A DNA stretch of 64,000 nt from Actinospineispora spinosispora DSM 44797 (lineage in GTDB: Bacteria > Actinomycetota > Actinomycetes > Mycobacteriales > Pseudonocardiaceae): the NCBI RefSeq assembly GCF_000429025.1, contig NZ_AUBB01000020.1:186001-250000 (forward strand), given 5' to 3'. Numbering within the stretch: the stretch's first letter is position 1; the number at the start of each line of letters is the position of its first letter. Below, in pieces: positions 42,809 through 52,257 of this stretch. A program made the translations under genes and the position numbers. The notes beneath the pieces were generated by a model. It searched no databases and was not told the DNA's origin. It saw only the letters and a list, made by a program, of their open reading frames with translations.

Positions 42809-45550
42809 TCAAGACGCTTTCCAGGAGGCCTGGTCCGCGTAGATACCAGGTATTTCCTTCAGCTGTCGCCGGGACTTGATACTGAGTTTCCGGAAGATGT
42901 TGCGCAGGTGCGCGTCGACCGTGCGGGGGCTGATGAACAGGCGGGCCGCTACTTCATTGGACGTCACACCGGTCGCAACCAGGCGTGCGATATGCAGCTC
43001 CTGCATGGTGAGCTGGTCGTGGGTCTGGTCGGTTCGGCTGCGCGCTTTCGCCCCGGTGGCTCGCAGCTCGTCCGCCGCGCGGCGGGCGAATGCCTCGGTT
43101 CCGGATGCGGACAGCAGTTCGTGGGCGGTGTGCAGCTGCAACCGGCAGTCTTTTCTGCGGCCCTCTCGTCGTAGCCATTCTCCGTACAGCAGGTGGCCGC
43201 GCGCTCGGAAGGGAACCAGGGGGGATCGTCGGAGATGGTGGAGGGACTCTTGGTAGTCATCCTCGTTTCCGGTCACCAGGGCTCGGACGTACGCCGCGGT
43301 GCCAAGGCCCATTGCCGTTCCGCTGGCGTCGGTGCGTTCGGTCAACGCTTCCAGTGCGGTGTTGGCGGTGTCGTACTCGCCGCATCGCACGGCGGCCTCC
43401 ACCAGCTCAGGCAGAGCGAACGCACTGAGGAACACGTCGTTGTGCGCGGCGGCCTGCTTCGCCGCGGCCAGCGCGGCCGGGTAGTCGGCCAGGCCGTTGT
43501 GCAACACGGCCGTCGCCCAGTGGACGTTCGCGATCAGCTGTCCGGAACCGCGCGCGATCGCCGCCGTCCTGGCCTTCTCGATCACGTCGAGCGCCTCGTC
43601 ACGTCGTCCACGCAGCGCGGCAAGCTGCAGCCGGGGGTAGTACACCGGCTCGCCGCCGGTTGCGTCGGCGAGCGCTTCCTCCTCGGCGATCGCGGACATC
43701 GCTCGCCCGATGTCGCCCTCCAGCGCCGACTCGGAGGCGAGCTGAGCCAGTCCCAGACGCAGGATGATGGGCGAGCCCGACTCGCGGCCGGCCTTGAGCA
43801 GCCAGTTGATGATCGCCCAGCGCGCGTGCGGGTCCCACAAGCCGGCCGCGACCATGACTGCGAGTGCGGGCCGCCGTGTCCACAGCGGGGTGTCCGTGCC
43901 GTCGAGAATCGTCCGTAGCAGCGGGGCCGCCGCGTGATGCCCGCGTGTGGTGAGCAGCGCCAGTGCGTCGATGATGTCCGGCGGGTGCTCGGCCGACCTC
44001 GAGGACTTCGCGGCCGACTGTGCCGCCGCGAGAACCATCTCCATCGCGCCGCTGGGCCGGCCTGCGACGAAGCTCATCTCGAGTGCATCGACGAAGCAGT
44101 TTCGGGAATGCTGCGGATCCAGCTCGGCGAGCCGCTGACCGGCACGAATCATGAATCGCGGCCCGTCGGCGTCGTGCCGCCGCAGGAATGCGATCTGGCC
44201 TCGCACCAGATCCACCTCAGCTTGCTGCCGGACGTCCAGGTCTGAATGCTCGACGACCGTGAGCAGCTCCGACGCCGTATCAAGAGCACCCGCATAGAAC
44301 TTGGCCTTCGCGGCCGCGAGCGTCCGTTGCCTCCGTTTGGCCGGATCGAGCGACAGCTGTGCCGCGCGTTCGATGAACGCCGCCGCCGCGACGACACCAC
44401 CACGAGCATGGGCACGAGTCGCGGACTGTTCCAGCTCTTCCGCCACATCCTCGTCCGGCCCGCTACTGGCCCGGGCACGGTGCCAGGCACGCCGGTCGGG
44501 ATCTGTCGCCGGGTCGGTGACCTCCGCCAACGCCCAATGAGCGAGACGCCGCTGGTCGGCGTCGGCCGTCAGATACACCGTGGAGCGCGCCAACGGGTGG
44601 CAGAACCGAACGCGCGTTGAGAACTCGACGAGTCCGGTTCCGGACACGATCGCGCTGGTGGCGGTCACGTCCACGCCCATTCGCTGCGCCGCCGGCCACA
44701 ACAGAGCGGGATCACCCGTCGGGTCGGCGCTGGCGATCGTCAGCAGTTGGCGCGCTTCGACCGGCAAGCCGACCAGCCTCGCCTCGAAGCCCTGCTCGAT
44801 CCGGGTCTGCAAAGCCGACGTCGCTGACAGAGCGAAACCGTCGGGCCTCGGCAGCTGCAGTAACGCCAATGGGTTGCCCCGCGCCTCCGCCAGCAGCCGG
44901 TCACGCACCTGCTCGTCCAGCATCGCCTGGCCTTTGGACGCCAAAAGAGCCCGAGCGTCACTATCACCCAAGCCGCTGACGACCAGACCCGGTAGCTCGT
45001 CCAACTCACTGGGGGAACCCGGTAACCGAACCGCCAGCACCATCGCTACCGGCTCGACACCGATCCGACGGGCGATGAACGCCAACGCCCTCGACGATGC
45101 GTCATCCAACCACTGGGCGTCGTCGACGAGACACAGCACCGGGTTCCTCCGAGCCGCGCATGCCAACAGCTCCAAGACGGCCAGGCCCACCCGAAACGCA
45201 CTCGGTGGGCCCGCGGCCAGCCCGAACGCGACTCGCAGAACATCCCGATGCCGGACCGACAGCTCATGGAAGTAGCCGAGCGAAGGCGCGGACAACGGTC
45301 GGCACAGCTGCTGCAGCGCGGCGAACGGTAGTTCCGACTCGAACTCCGACCCGGAGGCACGGAGCACCTGAAATTCCGGCACCGCCGCCTGTGCGTGGTC
45401 CAACAACGCACTTTTGCCGATACCCGCCTCGCCACGCAGGACCAGCGCACCACCCAATCCGCCACGCGTGGCGGCGACCAGGCTCTCGACAGCCCGGACC
45501 TCGTCCCGCCGCCCAACGAGAGAACCATCAGGGCGAATTAACGACGGCAT
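42809..45550 (-). CDS. LAL-type LuxR family transcriptional regulator, paralogue of the gene at 38302
   Basis: 913 residues with the same architecture as the plus-strand regulator at 38302: LVGRRDEV, Walker A GEAGIGKS (~41), VDDAQW (~140), helical middle, and C-terminal helix-turn-helix with SNEVAARLFISPRTVDAHL and NIFRKLSI. The two are alignable over almost their whole length with clearly more than half the residues identical by eye, and point towards each other. Start ATG at 45550 without an evident ribosome-binding site. A long intergenic region follows towards the SARP gene. Probably an ATP-dependent activator; whether both paralogues act on the PKS promoters is unknown. Confidence 0.92.
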   Translation of the reverse strand: MPSLIRPDGSLVGRRDEVRAVESLVAATRGGLGGALVLRGEAGIGKSALLDHAQAAVPEFQVLRASGSEFESELPFAALQQLCRPLSAPSLGYFHELSVRHRDVLRVAFGLAAGPPSAFRVGLAVLELLACAARRNPVLCLVDDAQWLDDASSRALAFIARRIGVEPVAMVLAVRLPGSPSELDELPGLVVSGLGDSDARALLASKGQAMLDEQVRDRLLAEARGNPLALLQLPRPDGFALSATSALQTRIEQGFEARLVGLPVEARQLLTIASADPTGDPALLWPAAQRMGVDVTATSAIVSGTGLVEFSTRVRFCHPLARSTVYLTADADQRRLAHWALAEVTDPATDPDRRAWHRARASSGPDEDVAEELEQSATRAHARGGVVAAAAFIERAAQLSLDPAKRRQRTLAAAKAKFYAGALDTASELLTVVEHSDLDVRQQAEVDLVRGQIAFLRRHDADGPRFMIRAGQRLAELDPQHSRNCFVDALEMSFVAGRPSGAMEMVLAAAQSAAKSSRSAEHPPDIIDALALLTTRGHHAAAPLLRTILDGTDTPLWTRRPALAVMVAAGLWDPHARWAIINWLLKAGRESGSPIILRLGLAQLASESALEGDIGRAMSAIAEEEALADATGGEPVYYPRLQLAALRGRRDEALDVIEKARTAAIARGSGQLIANVHWATAVLHNGLADYPAALAAAKQAAAHNDVFLSAFALPELVEAAVRCGEYDTANTALEALTERTDASGTAMGLGTAAYVRALVTGNEDDYQESLHHLRRSPLVPFRARGHLLYGEWLRREGRRKDCRLQLHTAHELLSASGTEAFARRAADELRATGAKARSRTDQTHDQLTMQELHIARLVATGVTSNEVAARLFISPRTVDAHLRNIFRKLSIKSRRQLKEIPGIYADQASWKAS

Positions 45551-46441
45551 AACATCAACGCTAACGCCACTGTGCGCACAGCTGCACCATCTATCGCTTC
45601 ACAGTAGTCTTGACAGACGGACAGACCGAAGGTAAAGAGCGTCCGCTCGACAAGACTGCGCCCGACGAGAGCTCTGAGGTCTTCCGCAGGTAGCAATGGC
45701 ATCAGATTCGAGAACTTTCTCCAGTAAGAGAAATTCAGACTACTCCACTGGGCCAGCTCGCGCGGGGGCCGCGTGACGTGCGAATGGTTACTCGATTGAT
45801 CAACACCAGCGATACTCACGCGACCCACGCTCGCCGGTCACCGACCTCGCGCCTCGATGCACAAGGCGCTGCCCGTTCGACGAGCCGTCAACATGCCAGC
45901 CCATCGATCACTAGCGTTATAACAAATGGTTCGACCAGATGCAACGGCGCAAATTTGCGCAACTTTTCGCACGGAGGACGGCCGAGACCGATGCCAGCCG
46001 GGCCGAGGATGCACTCCCCTTGCAGCTCCAGCTCGTGCCCGGCCCACGTCCCTGTGTCCACCGGAATCCGTCGCGGTCGCATGGACTACCTAGGCAGACG
46101 GTGGATCTACGTAGTTTTCACCGACGCGAGAGCGTCGAGCTCCGACCGACGATCACTGCGGTGCCTAACAGCCCACTGATTTACACCAATACCAAGTACA
46201 CCGAGTCGACCGGGAACCTCGGCGGCATCGAACTCGCGCAGGGCGATTGCACACGACCCGTGAGGGACGTCGGCACACGAACATCGCGGAGAGCACAGTC
46301 GGGACCAACTCCTGCTGGCTTGTCACGAAGTGTCACCACACCTGCCGCGAATCGGCGCCGCGGCGTGCGGGATCCATGTACAGCCGTGTCGGTTGACGTA
46401 ATCGAACACGTCCGAAAATGCAGAAGCCATGAGGGGCAACC
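45551..46441. other. Long intergenic region between LAL and SARP regulators
   Basis: This 891-base stretch is less GC-rich than its surroundings. No reading frame has convincing codon use, and the frames on both strands look like noise. It probably carries the divergent promoters and operators of the two regulators. One perfect 14-bp palindrome is listed separately. Confidence 0.5.
45947..45960. promoter_or_regulatory. Perfect 14-bp palindrome GCGCAAATTTGCGC
   Basis: An uninterrupted palindrome in the regulator intergenic region, about 480 bases before the SARP start. It could be a dimer-binding site. No second copy was noticed in the window. Confidence 0.35.
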
Positions 46442-48298
46442 GTGAGTTTCAAGTTCTGCATCCTGGGCCCGGTACGAGTCTGGCGTTCTGGGTTGGAACT
46501 GACTGCTGGGTCTCCGCAACAAAAGGCGATCCTGACACTCCTGCTTCTGCACCGGGGAAGATATATCCCGTCAGACGCTTTGATCGAGAAGGTCTGGGGC
46601 GCCAACCCGCCGGCCTCGGCGAACTCGACGGTTCGGGTCTACATCTCGAGGCTCCGCAAGCTGCTCGCCGGTACGTCCGGCAGATCGGCGATCCACTCGG
46701 ACCACAGTGGCGGCTACTCGCTGGAGTTGGACCCGGCAGACGAGTTCGACCTCGTCACACTCGACAACTTCCTTGACGAGGCACTCCACGCACGCGAGGC
46801 CGGGGACCCGTCGCGGGCAGCGAGACTTCTCTCAGAGGCACTGTCCATCTGGCAGAGCCCCTCGCTGGGCGGGGCTCGGGGCGCGTTCGTCGATGCTGAG
46901 CGCCGCCGTCTCGAGGACCTCCGAATCGATACCCGCGAGAAGCATGTCGAGCTGCACATCGACCTTGGTAACTGTGCACGGGTTCTCCCCGAGCTCGAAG
47001 AGCTCGTTCGGATCGCGCCGTTCAACGAGAGACTGCGAGCGCTTCAGATGCTCGCCCTGTACAGATCCGCGCAGCAGGCCGATGCGTTGGCCGTCTATCG
47101 CGACCTGCGGCATCTCCTACGCGCAGAGCTCGGCATCGAGCCGAACCACACCCTTCAGGATCTCAACCAAAGAATTCTGGAGGCAGATCCTGCCCTCATG
47201 GGCACGAACACCCAACTCGCCCCGAAACCCACATTACGATTGGCCGAGTCGAGGGAATCCGGCGTCGAGAATCCCCCGGCCCGACCGGCGCGTACACCAT
47301 CGTGCTCGGCGGTGAAGGGCATCCGCTCACGGCTCTCGACGGGTTTCCGCGAGAACCTCCGCCGAAGCTTTGTCGGGCGGGCTCCGGAGCGCGCGAGCTT
47401 CTCGTCCGCGTTGAACGACGGCCCGACGAAGGTGCTCTTCTTCCACGGACCGCGTGGCATCGGGAAGTCGACGCTACTTCGTTACCTCGCCGACGAGGCC
47501 GAACAGCGTGGGCGCAACGTGGCGTACGCCGACGCGCGAATGGTGAAAGCCTCTGGATTCGCCTTCTTCGACTTCCTGCGGGCGGCCCGAGACGACCCGA
47601 ACTCGGTCGTTCTGATCGACAACTTCGAGCAATGCCAAGAATTCGAGAGCCGGCTACACGAAGAACTGCTACCCGAGTTCGCCGACGGTGCGATTATCGT
47701 CCTCGCCGGCCACAACCCGCCGAGTATGCGGTGGCAGACGGACACGTGGTGGACCGGGCTGCTGGAGGTCCACCGACTGCGCGACCTGAGCGATAGCGAG
47801 ACACGCGAGTTCCTGAGTGCGCGTGGCTGCCCGCGCAGGCATCTCTCGGACATTGTGTCGCTGGTCGGCGGCAACCCCCTCGGACTTGCACTGGCCGCGG
47901 CCGATCGACGGAACGCGCAGAGCTTTGCCGGCGAAGAATGGAAGCCGAAACAGGGCTTCGTGCACGAGCTGCTGATGGCACTCGTCGATGCGACGCTGAC
48001 TCCGGAGCAGGAGCGCACGCTCCAAGTGTGCGCCCAGGCACACGTCACCACCCCGGCCCTCCTCCGTACCGTACTGAACGGCAGCGATTCCTCGGCCTTG
48101 TTCGCCTGGTTGTGTAGCCAGCCATATACCGCCATCACCGACGACGGCGTTCGCCCCTACGGAATTGCTCGCCGACTCATCAACGCCGATCTTCGAGCGC
48201 GCGACCCAGAGTATTACCGAGAAATCTCCAACATGGTGCGATCATACGGTTCTGGATACGTCCAGGTCCGCAGTCTCGAGAAAGCTGCCGGGACCTGA
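46442..48298 (+). CDS. SARP-family transcriptional regulator with AAA ATPase domain
   Basis: 618 residues. The N-terminal OmpR-type winged helix (~1-95) has the SARP signatures PQQKAILTLLLLHRG and NSTVRVYISRLRKLL. A bacterial transcriptional activation domain (~100-245) contains FDLVTLDNFLDEAL and LALYRSAQQADALAVYRDLR. A P-loop ATPase domain follows (GPRGIGKS ~348, VVLIDNFEQC ~396). Such large SARPs typically bind direct repeats and recruit RNA polymerase to antibiotic biosynthesis promoters. The ATPase half lacks the long TPR tail of AfsR-type proteins. GTG start with GAGGGG upstream. Likely a cluster or global regulator; target not shown. Confidence 0.92.
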   Translation: MSFKFCILGPVRVWRSGLELTAGSPQQKAILTLLLLHRGRYIPSDALIEKVWGANPPASANSTVRVYISRLRKLLAGTSGRSAIHSDHSGGYSLELDPADEFDLVTLDNFLDEALHAREAGDPSRAARLLSEALSIWQSPSLGGARGAFVDAERRRLEDLRIDTREKHVELHIDLGNCARVLPELEELVRIAPFNERLRALQMLALYRSAQQADALAVYRDLRHLLRAELGIEPNHTLQDLNQRILEADPALMGTNTQLAPKPTLRLAESRESGVENPPARPARTPSCSAVKGIRSRLSTGFRENLRRSFVGRAPERASFSSALNDGPTKVLFFHGPRGIGKSTLLRYLADEAEQRGRNVAYADARMVKASGFAFFDFLRAARDDPNSVVLIDNFEQCQEFESRLHEELLPEFADGAIIVLAGHNPPSMRWQTDTWWTGLLEVHRLRDLSDSETREFLSARGCPRRHLSDIVSLVGGNPLGLALAAADRRNAQSFAGEEWKPKQGFVHELLMALVDATLTPEQERTLQVCAQAHVTTPALLRTVLNGSDSSALFAWLCSQPYTAITDDGVRPYGIARRLINADLRARDPEYYREISNMVRSYGSGYVQVRSLEKAAGT

Positions 48299-48591
48299 AC
48301 ACCACCTCCGTGATAGGAATTCCCGTCGAACCAATGGGAGCGATGACGGCGAACGAGAACGAGCCCGAGGTAGATCTGATGGCAGGCCGAACAGAACCTG
48401 CGGACGGCCCGGCAGCAGCTGGCGAGCTCCACGGTGGAGGGCTTCGGCGGCGGTGATGCCGTACGAGCCATCCTCAGCGGTATCCGGCGAGGTTCAGGAC
48501 GTGATCATCAGTCCGTGTGCTGTGGAGTCGGTCCGGCTCGGTGACCTATCGCAGATGGTGGTCGCCGCGCCGCGGGAAGCCCAGGCCAACC

Positions 48592-50481
48592 TCAGATCGT
48601 TCCACCAGAAATCGGTGAACCCGTTGCTCGAAGCATTGGGCGGCGTGACTCGCTGACCGGCGATCCGTCGGGACCGTACACCACGGACGCCCCCTGAACG
48701 GCGTCCAGCGGCGGCTCGACGGGCGCACCGGTCAGACCGGAGGTCCATTCGATCCGGCCGTCGTGGTTAGCCGCCTGATACCGGTCCACCTGGGTGGACC
48801 CCGGCCGGAAGGCCGCCACGACCGCCCGAGCGCCTGGCCCGGCCTTGTGCAGTCTCGCCTCCAACCGGCGCACTCCCTCCGGGCCGGCCTCACCCCACAG
48901 CCGTGGCCCTTGCTCGACCGCCGGTGCCGCGGACACCCGCACCCCGAGATGCTCGGTCAACCGCGCCGCGACGTTGCCCAGCCACGTGGCCGGTAGGTCG
49001 GGTGCGGCCTCCAGATCGGCGTGCACGTCCTCGTCGACCTGCCACCCGCCGCCATCGTCGACCTTCCACCCACCGACTCCGCCGCTCCAGCTCAGCTCGC
49101 CGGACACGCGCACCAGATCAGCCGAGGGGAGCGCCGCGGCGTTCTTCGCGCTTGCCAGCCAGATTTCTCCCTCGGCGTCCACGAAGTACCGAAAGACCGT
49201 GTCGGACCTGGCGACGAGCAACCGAGGAGTCAGATCGTCGGACCGCGTCCAGCCCTGTGTGTTCGACGGCGCTCGCTCTGGCACGGTCGCCGGATCCTCG
49301 CTGAGGACCGGCACCGGGACATCGTCAGCAGGGTCGTCGGCAGGGTCCTCGCGCATGGTGCCGGGGCCGCCGTCGTCGCTGGTCCATGCCTTGCCGTTCG
49401 CGTCGAGGATCAGGTATGCACCACTCGTCGCCTCCCTCGGCGGGCCGACGACGAGATCGGACGCCTCGCGCCGCCAGTAGACCATGCCGTCCTCATTGGT
49501 CACGTGGTATTGGTCGACGTCGGAGCGGCCACCGACAAGCACCGCAACCACCGCGCTGGAACCGGATCCGGCACGCCGCAGTAGCGCTTCCACACGATTG
49601 ACCTCGGTCTCACCACCCCGCGCCCATTCCCAGAGCCCGTCGCCCACCGGTGTTTCCGGCCGAAGCACAGCGAGATCGCAAGTCGTTGCCGAGGAGATCG
49701 GATCGTTGGCAGCGGGCCGCCCCAACAGGAACTGTTGCTCACCCTCGACGGTGCGCCACGAGGGGCTGCTCCCGTGGGACGCGAGCAGCACAGTGGTCCG
49801 CCGAGCGGTCGCCTCCGGCGCAGGCTCCTCGAGGAATACGGCAGGCGCGACCTCAGTACCACTGCCGATCATCAGCCGGGCGGCGACAGTGCCGTCCTCA
49901 TCAAGAGGGAGGCCCTCGACATGCAACGGCGAGAACACCCAGGCGGCCGCGCCGCCACGCTTCGGCTCGGTCGCCGACCTGGGAATACGCACCGTGTAGC
50001 GGGTTGCGTGGGAGGCGGACACCACCACGGCGCGGTTGCCCTCCTCTGGCGCGCTGTGGAAGGAGAACCGGAACATGAGGCTACCCACGTAGCTCACCAT
50101 TGGCTCGCGGTCACGTGGGCGCCGTCCGTCCGCCCGGCCGAGCGTGGAATTCGGGTCGAACACCAGCTCGGCCACCTCGGCTGCCACGGTCAGCCAGGCG
50201 AGCTTCCCGATCCGTACGTAGCCGGGCCATCCCCTCCCGGTCAGCAGCGCCAGTCCAGACGAAGACCCGATCTGGCTCAGCGACCGACGGGCCGTGCGTC
50301 GCAGCCGGGCCCACTCGGCGCCATACCGACGTTGCCCCACTTTGTCCAGCAGGTCGGGTAAGGACGGCTCACCGACGATCGGGTGGACCGTGTCGTACTC
50401 GGTGAGACCGGCAGTCCAGATCGACGCGGACGGCACCCGATAGGTGAACATCGCGGTAGCGTCCTCAATCACCGCACTCAC
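48592..50481 (-). CDS. Hypothetical protein with two degenerate toxin-like (Tox-PL-type) repeats
   Basis: About 629 residues, no signal peptide. Two segments repeat: one near residue 330 (AVVAVLVGGRSDVDQYHVTN, EDGMVYW) and one near 560 (AVVAAFRPGSTQVDRYQAAN, HDGRIEW), each preceded by RRxE-LLxxAGxG/LHKAGPG. The pattern resembles the last strands of papain-fold glutamine-deamidase toxin domains (GHxFNVVNxxGxVxFLDGQTG), but the His-containing loop is changed and no paired Cys is evident, so catalysis is doubtful. The linker between repeats is acidic with DPADDPADD. GTG at 50481 follows TAGGGAGTAGG; an ATG at 50541 has no ribosome-binding site. Function unknown; the toxin resemblance is my inference. 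Confidence 0.65.
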   Translation of the reverse strand: MSAVIEDATAMFTYRVPSASIWTAGLTEYDTVHPIVGEPSLPDLLDKVGQRRYGAEWARLRRTARRSLSQIGSSSGLALLTGRGWPGYVRIGKLAWLTVAAEVAELVFDPNSTLGRADGRRPRDREPMVSYVGSLMFRFSFHSAPEEGNRAVVVSASHATRYTVRIPRSATEPKRGGAAAWVFSPLHVEGLPLDEDGTVAARLMIGSGTEVAPAVFLEEPAPEATARRTTVLLASHGSSPSWRTVEGEQQFLLGRPAANDPISSATTCDLAVLRPETPVGDGLWEWARGGETEVNRVEALLRRAGSGSSAVVAVLVGGRSDVDQYHVTNEDGMVYWRREASDLVVGPPREATSGAYLILDANGKAWTSDDGGPGTMREDPADDPADDVPVPVLSEDPATVPERAPSNTQGWTRSDDLTPRLLVARSDTVFRYFVDAEGEIWLASAKNAAALPSADLVRVSGELSWSGGVGGWKVDDGGGWQVDEDVHADLEAAPDLPATWLGNVAARLTEHLGVRVSAAPAVEQGPRLWGEAGPEGVRRLEARLHKAGPGARAVVAAFRPGSTQVDRYQAANHDGRIEWTSGLTGAPVEPPLDAVQGASVVYGPDGSPVSESRRPMLRATGSPISGGTI

Positions 50482-50875
50482 TTCGACCGACCTACTCCCT
50501 ACCGGCTGCCTAGAACGACACCGGGCGTGAACACGGCACATGTAAGAAGAGCCTCGAGATTATCGCCGGGACATTTCAGGCGCAACTCCGCGAATACTTG
50601 TCAACTTTTTGTTAACGCCTCTATCTGCGCAATTGTTCACTGCCTATCAGCGCAGTGTCTGCAACGCAGTTGTACGCCGCCTCCCCTCATCGTCTCACGC
50701 GTAATTTCAGGCTTGTAAATAGTTGCACCTTTCGGATGAAAGAGTCATCATGGAGCACGCCCCCGGAATCTGTTTTTCCATCGCGCGGACCCATGCACGA
50801 TGAGTCAGCTCGGGCGACGCGGCGATAAACCAGCCGCCGGCACATATCGTCTGTTGAGCGCGAAGGGGACTCGGA
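50482..50875. other. Divergent intergenic region with AT-rich dyad
   Basis: 394 bases with no gene seen. It separates the leftward repeat protein from the rightward envelope operon. It contains the TGTCAAC-TTTTTGTTAA dyad at 50599-50615 that matches the one at 41768. Confidence 0.5.
50599..50615. promoter_or_regulatory. Dyad TCAAC-N5-GTTAA, second copy
   Basis: Matches 15 of 17 bases of the site at 41768-41784. It lies between divergent genes, about 120 bases from the leftward start and 260 from the rightward start. Both copies precede genes for exported proteins. Confidence 0.45.
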
Positions 50876-52204
50876 ATGCCCAATCCTGGCTGGACCGATC
50901 CTGTCGAGCCCGGCTCACCCGGATTCGGTCGCGCTTTCGCCAGCACAACACGACGCCCCCGCCAGTCCGACCGGCCGAGCGTGGTGTCCGCGATGGTGCT
51001 GATCTGCGGCGCGGTCGCGGTGATCGTGGCGGGCACCGTCGGCGTGGGCGTGCTCGCTTCCCACCAGCGGCTGCGGAACACCGCCATCGCCACCCAACAG
51101 GCTCAGCGCCCGGCACCACCGAGCGAAGCGCTCAAGCCGCCCCTCGGCGGAGAGCTCGGGGCGGGGCCCAATCCCCCGATGTCACCACCCACCAACAGCG
51201 GTTCCCAGGACACCGCCTACACCGGTGGAGCCGGCTACGCGGCGCCCGACAACTCTTCCTCTGGCGCGTCCGGTGGTGGCTCCGGCGGGTCGGGAAGCTC
51301 CGGCGGGTCCAGCGGCGGCCAGGAACAACAACGACAGCAGAGCACCGACAACAGCCAGGACGACGAGATCGAGCGGCTCAAACAGCAGCTTACGCAACAG
51401 CAGCAGGCCCTGGTCAGCGCCACCACCTCCGCACGACCGAGCAGCACCCCGACGCCAACGGCAACCCCGACGCCGAGGGCGGAATCGACTCCCAGCCCTT
51501 CGGCCGCCCCGACCAGCCAGCCCCCCGCCAGCGCGACACCCACTCCGTCCGCGACACCCACCCCCTCCGCGACACCCACCCCCTCCGCGACACCCACTCC
51601 TACGCCCACAGCAACGCCCACCTCCACGCCGAAGCCGATCGCGGCGCCGCCGACGTCCTCCACCTCGGTCGCTGCCCCGCGTTGCTGGCTACCGGAACGT
51701 GAGCTCTGTCGAGACGACCAAAAGGTCAAGAGCGAGCGGCCCGATCACCAGCAGGACGGTGATCAGCAGAAGGGCGACCAGCAACAACCGTTCCACTACA
51801 GCGGCGACAAGTCCGGCCGCACCCCGGACAGGTCGCCGGAGCCGTCCAATTCCGCGCAACAGCCCTGGCTGGCCCGGTTCCGGGACGACGAGCAGTCGAC
51901 GAAGTCATCGACGCCCAACCCACAGACGAACTCGAAGCTTCACGAACGGTTCAACTTCAACACGATTCCCACGCGCAACCCGCAGCCGGACGACAAGACG
52001 CCGTCATCCGACTCCGACCGGCCGGACGACCAGAGCAAGCAGGACTCACCAGGGAACTCCGATTCCACCTCCGACAACAACGAGCGGCACTCATCGGATC
52101 GGTCCGAGCGCATCCGACCGACCGAAGAACCATCGCCACGGGTCGAGCACGAGCACAGCTCCGGCGAGTCCAACGCAACCGATTCGAACTCGAGCGAGAA
52201 CTAG
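50876..52204 (+). CDS. Single-pass membrane protein with low-complexity tail
   Basis: 442 residues. A short cytoplasmic N-terminus is followed by one membrane helix (~38-62, VVSAMVLICGAVAVIVAGTV) and then a Gly/Ser stretch, a Gln-rich coiled-coil-like segment (~155-175, EIERLKQQLTQQQQ), a (ATPTPS)n repeat (~220-245), and a long Ser/Asp/Asn/Gln-rich polar tail. No enzyme domain. ATG start with a GGGG ribosome-binding site. First of four co-oriented envelope genes, so possibly a wall-spanning scaffold. Function not assigned. Confidence 0.75.
   Translation: MPNPGWTDPVEPGSPGFGRAFASTTRRPRQSDRPSVVSAMVLICGAVAVIVAGTVGVGVLASHQRLRNTAIATQQAQRPAPPSEALKPPLGGELGAGPNPPMSPPTNSGSQDTAYTGGAGYAAPDNSSSGASGGGSGGSGSSGGSSGGQEQQRQQSTDNSQDDEIERLKQQLTQQQQALVSATTSARPSSTPTPTATPTPRAESTPSPSAAPTSQPPASATPTPSATPTPSATPTPSATPTPTPTATPTSTPKPIAAPPTSSTSVAAPRCWLPERELCRDDQKVKSERPDHQQDGDQQKGDQQQPFHYSGDKSGRTPDRSPEPSNSAQQPWLARFRDDEQSTKSSTPNPQTNSKLHERFNFNTIPTRNPQPDDKTPSSDSDRPDDQSKQDSPGNSDSTSDNNERHSSDRSERIRPTEEPSPRVEHEHSSGESNATDSNSSEN
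51533..51604. repeat. Four 18-bp tandem repeats
   Basis: Units at 51533, 51551, 51569 and 51587, the middle two identical (gcgacacccaccccctcc), the outer ones with one to a few changes. Each encodes Ala-Thr-Pro-Thr-Pro-Ser/Thr, so copy-number changes would keep the frame of the membrane protein. Confidence 0.9.
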
Positions 52205-52257
52205 ACGACAGCGGTACCGGTCCAGCGCAGCTGTGCCGGTGCGGGAGGGAGATCGAC

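Noticed and set aside
45939..46445. Plus-strand 168-codon frame overlapping the SARP start
   Set aside because: The overlap with GTGA looks like coupling, but the translation has no coherent composition and no ribosome-binding site, and the SARP has its own good site.
48456..48656. Plus-strand 66-codon frame beginning MPYEPSS
   Set aside because: Protein-like in places, but it overlaps the end of the minus-strand gene, has no clear ribosome-binding site, and I recognise no family. It cannot be excluded.
51533..51604. CRISPR array
   Set aside because: Units are 18 bp, contiguous with no spacers, and encode Pro/Thr repeats in frame.
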